Translations under genes and position numbers: made by a program
Shown: positions 13,409-21,914 of the stretch, in pieces
How positions within the stretch are numbered: the first letter of the stretch is position 1
Layout: each line of letters opens with the position of its first letter
The notes under the pieces: generated by a model
Seen by the model: the letters and a program-made list of their open reading frames with translations, nothing else
Databases searched by the model: none
Told to the model about the DNA's origin: nothing
From: JADLEX01 sp964586775
GTDB lineage: Bacteria > Lernaellota > Lernaellaia > JACKCT01
DNA: 21,914 nucleotides
NCBI GenBank assembly: GCA_964586775.1
Contig: CAZPJD010000104.1
Coordinates: 1-21,914, forward strand
Direction: 5' to 3'

Positions 13409-14754
13409 CGCGCCTTCCACGTTTCGCCTTCGCGATCGCACTCGCTCTGGGCGCGGCTTCGCCGGCGTTCGCCCAGTCGTTCACGCTCGATCAGGCGATC
13501 GAGCACGCCCTCGCGAGCAACAAGGATCTCATCGCCGCGCGCGAGCAGCCCGTCGCCGCGCACGAGGCCGTCACGCAGGCCCGCGCGTCGGTGCTGCCCC
13601 ACGTCACGCTTGGCGCGGGGTACACGCGGCTGTCCGAGGTGCCGGTGATCGAGTCGAAGAAACCCAATATCGAGATGCCCACCACGCCGCTTTCGCTGCC
13701 CACCGTCACCTTCGAAAAGGTCGAGACGAAGATGGGCGACGAAGACAACTACCAGGCCCAGGCCAAGGCGACGCAGGTGCTGTTCACGTCGGGCGGCGCG
13801 CTGGCGGGCATCCGCGCGGCGAAGGCGGGGGAGCGCGCGGCCGTCGAGGCCGTCCGCGCCCGCGAGGAAGACATCGCGCGGCAGGTCGCCGAGGCGTTTT
13901 GGGCGGTGATCTTCGCGCAGGACGTGCTGGCCGCCCAGCGCGAGTCGCTGCGCGTGGCCGAGGCGCATCTGGCCGACGTGCAAACACGCGCCACGCACGG
14001 GGCGGCGAGCCGGTTCGAGGTGCTGCGCAGCGAGGTCGAGGTGGCGAATCTGCGTCCCGAGGTGAAGAAATCCGAGAACCAGGTGCTGATCGCGAAGACG
14101 GGGCTCAAGTCGCTGATCGGACTCGATCTCGACGCGCCGATCGACGCGGTCGGCACGCTCACGCCCGACGTGCCGACGCTCGGCTACGTCGAGGCGCGCG
14201 ACGAGGCGATGCGAGAGCGCCACGAACTGGCCGCGCTCGCGGCGGGGGTCGAGGCCAACGAACGCAAGGCGTGGGCGTCCACGGCGATCGCCCTGCCCAA
14301 GGTCTTCGCCACGGGCAGCTACACGTATCAGAAGCCCTGGTATTTCGAGAACGACTGGAAGGACTGGTGGTCGCTCGGCGTCGGCGTCGAGATCCCCGTC
14401 TTCGACGGCCTGCAGGCGCTGGGCGCGCGGCGGCAGGCGTTGTCGGACGCGCGGCGCATGGATCTGGAGGCGAACGCCGCGCGCGAAAAGATCGACCTCG
14501 CAATCCGCAAGTCGATGCTCGACCTCACCGAGACCGGGCCGCGCGTCGCCGAGACCGCCGAAAACGTGCGCCGCGCCGAGGAGACCTATGCGATGGCCGA
14601 AAACGCCTACCGGCAGGGCGCGATGACGAACCTCGAGGTGCTCGACGCGCAGCTCGCCCTCACCGGCGCGCGCACGCGGCACATTCAGGCGCTCTACGAC
14701 CATCAGATCGCGAAAACCCGATTGCTGGCCGCCGCCGGCCGGCTCGTTCCCTAA
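13405..14754 (+). CDS. TolC-family outer-membrane efflux protein
   Basis: The 449-residue product begins with a clear signal peptide (MTRLPRFAFAIALALGAASP, cleavage predicted after AFA, residue 23). The mature part has two repeats of the outer-membrane efflux (OEP/TolC) domain. Each consists of long amphipathic, Ala/Glu/Arg-rich helices (for example residues 130-200 and 360-440) and shorter beta strands such as GSYTYQKPW. The C-terminal helix motif YRQGAMTNLEVLDAQLALTGAR is characteristic. It should trimerise to form the outer-membrane channel for the ABC pump encoded just downstream. GGAGG at 13392-13396 precedes the ATG, which overlaps the TetR stop by 4 bases. The E. coli ybhGFSR locus lacks its own TolC gene, so this operon is self-contained. 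Confidence 0.92.
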   Translation: MTRLPRFAFAIALALGAASPAFAQSFTLDQAIEHALASNKDLIAAREQPVAAHEAVTQARASVLPHVTLGAGYTRLSEVPVIESKKPNIEMPTTPLSLPTVTFEKVETKMGDEDNYQAQAKATQVLFTSGGALAGIRAAKAGERAAVEAVRAREEDIARQVAEAFWAVIFAQDVLAAQRESLRVAEAHLADVQTRATHGAASRFEVLRSEVEVANLRPEVKKSENQVLIAKTGLKSLIGLDLDAPIDAVGTLTPDVPTLGYVEARDEAMRERHELAALAAGVEANERKAWASTAIALPKVFATGSYTYQKPWYFENDWKDWWSLGVGVEIPVFDGLQALGARRQALSDARRMDLEANAAREKIDLAIRKSMLDLTETGPRVAETAENVRRAEETYAMAENAYRQGAMTNLEVLDAQLALTGARTRHIQALYDHQIAKTRLLAAAGRLVP

Positions 14755-14766
14755 GCGGAGGACGCC

Positions 14767-15642
14767 ATGAAAAAGCGGTTCATTCCCCTCGTCATCATCC
14801 TCGCGATCATCGCGTACGGCACGTACGAAATCCGTCGCGGCAAAAACGGTAAGCACGAAGCCCTCTCCGGCACCGTTGAGGCCGTCGAGGTCACGATCGC
14901 GGCGGAGATCGCCGGGCGCGTGCTGGAACTGGGGGCGAACGAGGGCGACACGGTCGAGGCCGGACGCGTGCTCGCGCGCATCGACACGGCGGCGCTCGAG
15001 GCGCAGCTTCGTCAAGCCGAGGGTGCGAAGGTCGCGGCGACGGGCCAGTACCGCATGGTGGACGCGGGCATCCGCAACGCCGACGCCAATGTCGCGCGCA
15101 GCCAAAACCTGTTTGGCGCGGGCAGCATCAGCGAGCAGCAGTTCGATTCGGTGGACACGCAGCAAAAGGTGCTGCTTGCGCAGCGGCAGGCGGCGTCGGG
15201 GCAAATCCGCCAGGCCGAGGCGACGGCCGATTACGTGAAAACGATGATCGCCAAGGCCACCATCGCCGCGCCGATCGCCGGCACCGTGCTGCGCCGCGAC
15301 ATTGAGCTCGGCGAGGTCGCCACGCCGGGCGCGTCGCTGTATTCCATCGCCGACCTCGCCGCGCCGTGGGTGCGCGTCTACATCCCCGAGGATCGACTCG
15401 GCCGCGTGAAGATCGGGCAGGAGGCCAAGGTCACGACCGACTCGTACCCCGGCAAGACCTACGCGGGGCGAGTTGTCGCCATCGCGGGGCAGGCCGAGTT
15501 CACGCCCAAAAACGTGCAGACCAAGGAAGAGCGGGTGCGTCTCGTGTATGCCGTCAAGGTGGCGCTCGAAAACCCCGAGGGCGAGCTGAAGATCGGCATG
15601 CCGGTCGACGTGTCGCTGAGGGACTCGAACGGGAAGTCGTGA
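14767..15642 (+). CDS. HlyD/YbhG-like periplasmic adaptor (membrane fusion protein)
   Basis: The 291-residue protein has a short cytoplasmic start, one membrane anchor (IPLVIILAIIAYGTYEI, about 6-22) and a periplasmic adaptor body. The first half of a lipoyl-like domain (GTVEAVEVTIAAEIAGRVLE) spans about 35-73. An alpha-helical hairpin rich in Ala/Gln/Arg spans about 75-160, and the second lipoyl half (IAAPIAGTVLRRDIELGEVA) and a beta-barrel domain follow to about 285. It links the inner-membrane ABC permeases to the TolC partner. The gene starts 12 bases after the TolC gene with a GGAGG site, and its TGA overlaps the next ATG by one base. It resembles E. coli YbhG in size and order. Transport substrates of this group include cationic drugs and sodium, but that is not shown here. 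Confidence 0.92.
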   Translation: MKKRFIPLVIILAIIAYGTYEIRRGKNGKHEALSGTVEAVEVTIAAEIAGRVLELGANEGDTVEAGRVLARIDTAALEAQLRQAEGAKVAATGQYRMVDAGIRNADANVARSQNLFGAGSISEQQFDSVDTQQKVLLAQRQAASGQIRQAEATADYVKTMIAKATIAAPIAGTVLRRDIELGEVATPGASLYSIADLAAPWVRVYIPEDRLGRVKIGQEAKVTTDSYPGKTYAGRVVAIAGQAEFTPKNVQTKEERVRLVYAVKVALENPEGELKIGMPVDVSLRDSNGKS

Positions 15643-16560
15643 TGACGGTCCTCGCGGCGCACGGCCTCGCCAAATCCTTCGGCGCGACGCACGCGCTGCG
15701 CGGCATCGACTTCGCCGTCGAGCCCGGCGAGATTTTCGGGCTCATCGGTCCCGACGGCGCGGGCAAGACGACGGCGCTGAGGCTGCTGGTGGGCGTGCTG
15801 CGCGCCGATGCGGGCGGCGCGACGGTGGCGGGGTACGATGTGGCGCGCGAGGCCGAGTCGGTGCGCGAGCACGTGGGCTACATGCCGCAGCAGTTCGCGC
15901 TCTACGGCGATCTCACCGTCGCCGAGAATCTGCGCTTTTTTGCCGACATGTATTTCGTGCCGAAGCACGAACGCGAGGAACGCCTCGCGCGGCTCTACGC
16001 GTTCTCGAGGCTCGAGCCTTTCGCGCGCCGACCCGCGGGCAAGCTCTCGGGCGGCATGCAAAAAAAACTCGCGCTCTCGTGCAACATGATCCATCAGCCC
16101 GCCGTGCTGCTCCTCGACGAGCCCACCACCGGTGTCGATCCCGTCAGCCGCCGCGAGCTTTGGGAAATCCTCTACGCGTTCGCCGCGCAGAATGTGGCGA
16201 TCGTCGTCTCGACCCCATACATGGACGAGGCCGAGCGCTGCCATCGCGTCGGCCTGATCCACGACGGGCGGCTGCTCGCCCTCGACACGCCGCGCGCCAT
16301 CATCGACACGCACGCCGAAACCATCGTCGAGCGCATCGGCGCGCGAAACGCCGAGGCCCGCGCCGTGCTGGCGAAGTCGCCAATCTTCGCCGACGTGTAT
16401 CCCTTCGGCGACGCGCTGCACGTGGCGGCGGGCGCGAACGGCGACACCGCGCGGCTCGTTGGCGAGACGCTGTCGAACGCGGGCATCGAGCCGGGCGAGG
16501 TGCGTCGCGTGCGCCCGACGTTTGAGGACGTGTTCATGGCGCGCATCCGCGAGGCCCGTC

Positions 16561-16568
<8 letters not shown>
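15642..16568 (+). CDS. ABC transporter ATPase, YbhF N-half-like, with degenerate H-loop
   Basis: The 308-residue nucleotide-binding protein has Walker A GPDGAGKT (36-43), a Q-loop in MPQQ (81-84), signature LSGGMQ (135-140) and Walker B LLLDEP (156-161). The H-loop position reads STPYMDEAE, with Pro192 replacing the histidine needed to support hydrolysis, and the usual Asn in Walker A is Asp. It corresponds to the N-terminal half of YbhF-type double ATPases, here a separate gene. It presumably pairs with the second ATPase to give one canonical and one weakened site. A C-terminal extension (about 220-308) shows the DUF4162-like tail common in ABC-2 exporters. The ATG at 15642 overlaps the adaptor stop; a GTG at 15639 is an alternative. 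Confidence 0.92.
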
Positions 16569-17534
<966 letters not shown>

Positions 17535-17538
<4 letters not shown>

Positions 17539-18677
17539 AATCGCGACAGGGTTTCCGCATGCGCTCGCGCATTCCCGCGATGGCGAAAAAGGAATTCCTG
17601 CACGTGCTGCGCGACTGGCGGAGTTTGGGCATGGCCTTCGCGATGCCGATGGTCATGATCCTTCTCTTCGGTTACGCGATCACCTTCGACATCCGCGACG
17701 TGCGTCTCGCGGTCTTCGACGCCGACGGCTCGGCGGATTCGCGCGAGCTGGTCGATCGCTTCGTCGGCAACGGCTACTTCCGGCTCGCGGCCACGGCGGC
17801 GAGCGAGGCCGAGCTCGACGGCTTCGTGCAGCGCGGCGTCGCGCAGATCGCGCTTTCGATTCCCGAAGACTTCGCCGAGCGTCTCGCGCGCGGCGAGCGC
17901 GTCGAGATGGCCGTGGTGGTGGACGGCTCGGAATCCAATACCGCGACCATCGCGGGCAACTACGTGATCGCGATCCTCGAGGGCTACGCACGAGAGATCG
18001 CGTCGCGACGGTCGGGCGGGCGCACGCTGGGCACGGTCGAGTGGCGGCCGCGCTTCTGGTTCAACGATGAACTGCGCAGCCAGAATTTTCTGGTCCCCGG
18101 CCTCATCGCCACGATCATGATGGTCATGACCGCGCTGCTCACGAGCCTGACCATCGTGCGCGAGCGCGAGCACGGCAGCCTGGAGCAGCTCATCGCCACG
18201 CCGGTGCGCCGCCACGAGATCGTTATCGGCAAACTCATCCCCTACTTCGTCATCGGCGTGCTCGACTCGCTGCTCGTCGCGGGCGCGGGCATTGTCGTCT
18301 TCGATGTGCCCTTCGCGGGTTCGGCGTGGCTGTTCCTGCTGGCCACGTCGGTCTTCGCCCTCGCGGGGCTCGGCATCGGCCTGTTCATCTCGTGCGTCTC
18401 GAAGAATCAGCTCATGGCGATGCAGATCGCGATCCTGTCGTCGATGCTGCCCAGCTACCTGCTCTCGGGTTTCATGTTCGCGATCAAAAACATGCCCGAG
18501 TGGGTGCAGACGATCACGCTGCTCGTGCCCGCTCGATATTTTCTCGTCGTGCTGCGCGGAATCTTTCTCAAGGCGAGCGGCTTCGACATCCTATGGCCAC
18601 AGATCGCCCTGCTCGCCGCGCTCGCCGCCGTCATGCTCGGCGCGGCGGTCGGGCGCTTCAAAAAGACGCTGGAGTAG
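17535..18677 (+). CDS. ABC-2 type permease, YbhS-like
   Basis: The 380-residue membrane protein has the ABC-2 exporter layout. A cytoplasmic start and an N-terminal span (MAFAMPMVMILLFGYAI, about 34-50) are followed by a large periplasmic domain of about 150 residues. Five membrane segments lie in the C-terminal half (for example GLIATIMMVMTALLTSL and YFVIGVLDSLLVAGAGI), including the conserved REREHGSLEQLIATPVRRHEI loop between spans. It forms the membrane channel with the next gene's product. The ATG overlaps the ATPase stop by 4 bases; an in-frame ATG at 17559 would also leave the first span intact. Its closest recognisable counterpart is YbhS. Confidence 0.9.
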
Positions 18678-18680
18678 CCC

Positions 18681-19829
18681 ATGACCCGCGTATGGCACAT
18701 GGCGAAAAAAGAGATCATCCAGACCTTCCGCGACAAGCGCATGTTCGGTGTGCTCTTTTTCGCGCCGGTCTTTCAGCTCTTCATCTTCGGCTACGCCGCC
18801 ACCACCGACGTGCGTCACATCAATCTCGCCGTGCTTGATCACGACCGCTCCGCCGCGAGCCGCCGACTCGTCGAGGCGTTTCTCGCCTCGGGCTACTTCA
18901 CGTACGCGGGCGCGCTCGACGGAAACGCCGACCTCGAAAACGCCGTGGTGCGCGGCCTGGCCGATGTCGCCTTGGTCATCCCCGCCGACTACGAACGCGG
19001 CCTCGCGCGGGGCGAATCGGTCGAGGTACAGGCGATCTTCGACGCCGCCGATTCCAACTTCGCGCAGGTCGCGGCGGGCTACGCGCGCGGCATCATGACG
19101 CGCGTCGCCGCCGACGCCACCGGGGCGCACGTCGCGCGGCTGCGTTCGCTCGCCGTCGCGCAAGGCATGACGCCCGCGCCCATGCCGTCGCTCGACGTGC
19201 GTCCGCGCGTGTGGTTCAACCCCGAACTCAAGAGCGTGTTCTACATGGTGCCGGGCGTCATCTGCATGCTGCTGATGATCGTGACGATGATGCTCTCGGC
19301 GCTCGCCATCACGCGCGAGCGCGAGATCGGCACCATCGAGCAGATCATCGTCAGCCCGATCGCGCCGTGGGAGCTGATCCTCGGCAAGCTCGCGCCCTTC
19401 GCGGTGCTGGGCCTCGTCAACGTCGCGCTCATCATGACCATCGCCGTGTGGCACTTTCACGTGCCGATCCGGGGGTCGATCGCGCTCATCTACGGGGCGT
19501 CGGTTCTTTTCCTGTTTTCCACGCTCGGCATCGGCCTCCTCATGTCCGCCATCTCCACGACGCAGCAACAGGCCATGTTCGTCAGTTTCATGTTCATCAT
19601 GCCCGCCATTTTGCTGTCGGGATTCATGTTCCCCATCGAAAACATGCCGAGCGCGGTGCAGATCCTCACCTACGCCAACCCGCTGAGGTACTTTCTCGAG
19701 GTGATCCGAGGCGTGTTTCTCAAGGGCAACGGCGTGGATGTTCTTTGGCCGCAGCTGGCGGCGCTCGCCGTCTTCGGTGTCGCGATCTTCACGATCGCCG
19801 GCGCGTCGTTCACCAAGCGAGTGGGGTGA
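18681..19829 (+). CDS. ABC-2 type permease, YbhR-like
   Basis: The 382-residue protein is a paralogue of the upstream permease. It starts MTRVWHMAKKEIIQTFRDKR, has a first span (GVLFFAPVFQLFIFGYA, about 23-39) and a periplasmic domain of about 150 residues. Five C-terminal spans follow, with the conserved REREIGTIEQIIVSPIAPWE loop and a PLRYFLEVIRGVFLKG segment near the end. The two permeases likely form a heterodimer. The gene begins 3 bases after the previous stop and ends the operon; only 17 bases separate it from the convergent mannose-1-phosphate guanylyltransferase gene. No clear intrinsic terminator is seen in that gap. Confidence 0.9.
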   Translation: MTRVWHMAKKEIIQTFRDKRMFGVLFFAPVFQLFIFGYAATTDVRHINLAVLDHDRSAASRRLVEAFLASGYFTYAGALDGNADLENAVVRGLADVALVIPADYERGLARGESVEVQAIFDAADSNFAQVAAGYARGIMTRVAADATGAHVARLRSLAVAQGMTPAPMPSLDVRPRVWFNPELKSVFYMVPGVICMLLMIVTMMLSALAITREREIGTIEQIIVSPIAPWELILGKLAPFAVLGLVNVALIMTIAVWHFHVPIRGSIALIYGASVLFLFSTLGIGLLMSAISTTQQQAMFVSFMFIMPAILLSGFMFPIENMPSAVQILTYANPLRYFLEVIRGVFLKGNGVDVLWPQLAALAVFGVAIFTIAGASFTKRVG

Positions 19830-19846
19830 GGTAGCGGCTTGGAGGC

Positions 19847-21433
19847 TTATTTCACGGGATGCGAGGCCGCCTCCGCCGCGCGGGTTCCCTCGCGGCCGTA
19901 GTCGTCGGCGACGCGCACCACGTCCCACAGGAACGACGTGGACGATTCGATGACGACGCAATCCGCGATCGCCTCCAGGCGGTGCAGACGACCGGGCTCG
20001 ATGTGGAGCGCGTCGCCCGCGTTCATCTCGATCGTTTCGAGATCGCCCCCGCGCGGCGCGGTCAGCACCCGCGCGCGCCCGGCGTGCAAAAAGAGAACCT
20101 CTTCCTTGAGCACGTGATATTGCAGCGAGAGGCGGCTGCCCGCGCGCACAAAAAGGCTCTTGCCCGCGAAGTCGTCGGACACGCCCCACCACAGCTCGTG
20201 GCCCCACGGCTTTTCGATCCGTCGCGTCGGCATCGGCCCGCCCGTTCGCGCGCGCGGCGGGATGTGCGTGACAAGGGGCTTGATCGCCTCGGCCAGCGTG
20301 CGCGTGGTGACGAGCGTCGCCTCGTGCGTATGCACCACGGCAAGGCCCTGCACGCCGAGCAGCGCGACCGCGTGGCCGCGCCGGTTGTTGAAGACCAGGT
20401 TGTCGCGCGAATCCATGGTGAACACGCGTCCGAGCGTGAGGGTCTCGTCGGGATCGCGGTCGTTTGGCCGGCGCGGCGACCAGCGCTCGCGCCATCCGCC
20501 CCCGTTCCAGTCGTGGGCGTGGCCGAAGACGCGATTGTCGTGTTCGTCGGGATCGAGCTTGTCGGCGAACGCCTGCCAACCGCCCAGATCGCTCCAGTGA
20601 AAATCGCCCTCGACCGCGCGCACGCGCCCCGCCTCGCCCTCGGCCTGCATCACGCCGTAGTCGATGGAGATGCGCGGCAGCGCGAGGAAGGCGTCGTTCA
20701 GTTTCGTCTCGAAATCGGGCGTGCCGTGCGCGGCGGCGGCGGCGGGCAGATGCCGGCCGTGCTCGGGCAGTCGGCGCGCGATGGCCTCGCCGATCGCGTC
20801 GGCGCGCCACACGAAGATCCCCGCGTTCCAGTCGTGCTCGCCGCCGTCGACGTAGCGCTTGGCGGTGGCGAGGTCGGGTTTTTCCACAAACGCGCGCACG
20901 TGATAGCGCACGAATCCCGCGGGCGACGGCTGCGCCTCGCCGCGACGCAGATAGCCGTAAGCCGAGCTGGGGCGCGACGGGCGGATGCCGAGGGTGTAGA
21001 GCGCGCCGTCCTCGGCGGCGCAATCCGCCGCGTAAGCGAGCACCTCGCGAAAACGCGCGTCGGGCGCGATCTCGTGATCGGCGGGCAGCACGATCTGCAC
21101 CGCGTCGGGGAAGCGCGCGCCCGCGATGTAGGCGCCGAGGCCGACGGCCGCCGCCGTGTCGCGCAGCACCGGCTCGCCGATGATGTTGGCGGGCGGGATC
21201 TGCGGGAGTTGCGTTCTCACGATGGCGACGTGCTCGCGGTTGGTGAGCACGAAGATGCGCTCGGGATCCGTGAGGTCCTCGACGCGGTCGCAGGTCTGTT
21301 GCAACAGCGAACGCTCGGGGTGCGCGAGGGGCAGGAACTGCTTGGGCAGAAGCTCGCTGCTCCACGGCCAAAAGCGCGTGCCGTGGCCGCCGGCCATGAT
21401 GAGCACGCACAGATCGTCGCGACGATTCGTCAC
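19847..21433 (-). CDS. Mannose-1-phosphate guanylyltransferase fused to C-terminal cupin (ManC/AlgA-like)
   Basis: The 528-residue product has an N-terminal nucleotidyltransferase that makes GDP-mannose from mannose-1-phosphate and GTP. Signature GGHGTRFWPWS spans 15-25 with KQF at 31-33; FVEKP (182-186) and DWNAGIFVW (201-209) are also family motifs. The C-terminal part (about 400-515) is a cupin like the type II phosphomannose isomerase domain (RRIEKPWGHELWW, His440, Glu444, His484, DVVRVADDYGR). The cupin's metal motif is sparser than the usual HHH pattern, so isomerase activity is uncertain. Residues about 305-332 form a Trp/Arg-rich insertion. GTG 21433 is chosen because it overlaps the ybaB stop as GTGA and starts the protein 14 residues before the signature. 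GDP-mannose feeds polysaccharide or O-antigen synthesis. Confidence 0.92.
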   Translation of the reverse strand: MTNRRDDLCVLIMAGGHGTRFWPWSSELLPKQFLPLAHPERSLLQQTCDRVEDLTDPERIFVLTNREHVAIVRTQLPQIPPANIIGEPVLRDTAAAVGLGAYIAGARFPDAVQIVLPADHEIAPDARFREVLAYAADCAAEDGALYTLGIRPSRPSSAYGYLRRGEAQPSPAGFVRYHVRAFVEKPDLATAKRYVDGGEHDWNAGIFVWRADAIGEAIARRLPEHGRHLPAAAAAHGTPDFETKLNDAFLALPRISIDYGVMQAEGEAGRVRAVEGDFHWSDLGGWQAFADKLDPDEHDNRVFGHAHDWNGGGWRERWSPRRPNDRDPDETLTLGRVFTMDSRDNLVFNNRRGHAVALLGVQGLAVVHTHEATLVTTRTLAEAIKPLVTHIPPRARTGGPMPTRRIEKPWGHELWWGVSDDFAGKSLFVRAGSRLSLQYHVLKEEVLFLHAGRARVLTAPRGGDLETIEMNAGDALHIEPGRLHRLEAIADCVVIESSTSFLWDVVRVADDYGREGTRAAEAASHPVK

Positions 21434-21741
21434 AGGATTCCCGGGAGTTTCAGGCCGCCGGCGATCTTGCCGATCTCTTCGTTTGCGAGCGCCTGCGCGC
21501 GACGCACGCCTTCGTTGACCGCCGCGAGGATGAGGTCTTGCAGCATCTCGATCTCCTTCGGATCGACCACCTCGGGCTTGATGCGCAGCGACACGCACTC
21601 CATCTTGCCGTTGAAGACGGCCTCGACCATTCCGCCGCCGACCACGGCGGTGACGGTCTTGGTCGCGAGTTCGGCCTGCGCCGAAGCGATCTGCTCCTGC
21701 GCCTTCTTCGCCATCTGCAACAGTTCGGTCACGTTCTTCAT
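21430..21741 (-). CDS. ybaB: YbaB/EbfC-family nucleoid-associated protein
   Basis: The 103-residue protein shows the full YbaB/EbfC pattern: an N-terminal helix (ELLQMAKKAQEQIASAQAEL), the conserved VTAVVGGGMVEAVFNGKMECVSLRIKPEVVD beta core (described here in part; about residues 30-61) and a C-terminal helix ending GGLKLPGIL. These small dimers bind DNA and coat the nucleoid. An AGGTGAG ribosome site precedes the ATG at 21741. In many bacteria the gene sits between dnaX and recR. Here the upstream side is a repeat-bearing gap running to the window edge, and the downstream neighbour is a sugar-nucleotide gene joined by a 4-base overlap, which is unusual. Confidence 0.93.
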   Translation of the reverse strand: MKNVTELLQMAKKAQEQIASAQAELATKTVTAVVGGGMVEAVFNGKMECVSLRIKPEVVDPKEIEMLQDLILAAVNEGVRRAQALANEEIGKIAGGLKLPGIL

Positions 21742-21781
21742 GGTCTCACCTAGATCACCGTTTCAACGCAATGCCCCGGTG

Positions 21782-21850
21782 CCCTCACCCCCGGCCCCTC
21801 TCCCGTCATGACGGGAGAGGGGAGGCGAGCGAAGCGAGACGGGGTGAGGG
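21782..21850. repeat. Nested palindromic repeat element
   Basis: Outer arms CCCTCACCCC (21782-21791) and GGGGTGAGGG (21841-21850) enclose a perfect 28-base palindrome at 21795-21822 (CCCCTCTCCCGTCA and its exact complement) and a GGCGAGCGAAGCGAGAC segment. Elements of this CCCTCACCCC...GGGGTGAGGG layout are scattered in intergenic space in many bacterial genomes as MITE- or REP-like repeats; that this one is multicopy is inference. The bases after it (21851-21880) are an A/C-only tract built from ACCAA units. No gene is seen between 21742 and the window end. Confidence 0.7.
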
Positions 21851-21914
21851 AACCAACAACCAATAACCAAAAACCAAACCCCCGCCCCTCAACTCTTTTC
21901 CTCGACCGTCAGAT

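Noticed and set aside
18591..21410. Minus-strand open frame of over 900 codons
   Set aside because: It is an Arg/His-rich shadow of the permease and guanylyltransferase genes with no recognisable domain.
19859..21811. Plus-strand open frame of 650 codons
   Set aside because: It is antisense to the well-supported guanylyltransferase and ybaB genes and shows shadow composition.

Overview
The window is about 21.9 kb of high-GC DNA (strongly G/C at third codon positions) and is almost entirely protein-coding. Twenty protein genes are supported. There is no rRNA, tRNA, CRISPR array or intact insertion sequence. The acidic Asp-rich lipoprotein linkers, the Cys-rich secreted repeat, the bacterial deoxyhypusine-synthase homologue and the HTH-PilZ protein suggest a Gram-negative bacterium of the former Deltaproteobacteria (Myxococcota or an allied, perhaps uncultured lineage). 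This is inferred from protein style only. A TolC-type outer-membrane protein and two putative lipoproteins support a double membrane.

Layout. At 1-859 is the 3' end of a secreted Cys-rich protein, followed by two tandem GGGGACA/TGTCCCC hairpin repeats (868-964). At 1123-2713 are a deoxyhypusine-synthase-family enzyme and a SpoU/TrmH RNA methyltransferase on the plus strand. After a 279-base, AT-richer structured leader come an HTH-PilZ regulator (2993-3613), a Rossmann NAD(P)-binding protein (3642-4424) and an orphan 107-residue protein (4527-4850). On the minus strand lie an ArsA/Get3-like ATPase (4898-5866) and serA (5969-7588), the latter with a good promoter. Divergent from serA is a putative lipoprotein carrying Asp repeats, Ca-binding type repeats and a PHP metallohydrolase domain (7832-9406). 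A vapBC toxin-antitoxin pair follows (9515-10133).

The largest functional unit is 10146-19829. A putative lipoprotein of the penicillin/AHL acylase family (minus strand) is divergent from a six-gene plus-strand operon: TetR regulator, TolC-like outer-membrane factor, HlyD-like adaptor, two ABC ATPases and two ABC-2 permeases. Gene order and content resemble the E. coli cecR-ybhGFSR efflux locus, here with a dedicated outer-membrane factor and with the ATPase split in two. The genes are coupled by short overlaps. A strong sigma70-like promoter and a perfect 12-bp inverted repeat precede the TetR gene, indicating autoregulation. The first ATPase has Pro where the H-loop His should be, so the pair probably has one degenerate nucleotide site.

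The right end (minus strand) holds a YbaB/EbfC nucleoid protein gene overlapping, by 4 bases, a fused mannose-1-phosphate guanylyltransferase/cupin gene. A long palindromic repeat (21782-21850) lies upstream of ybaB.

The most unusual candidates are the HTH-PilZ protein (a possible one-component c-di-GMP-responsive DNA-binding regulator) with its structured leader, the PHP lipoprotein, and the acylase/efflux pairing. No wholly new multi-gene system is evident.
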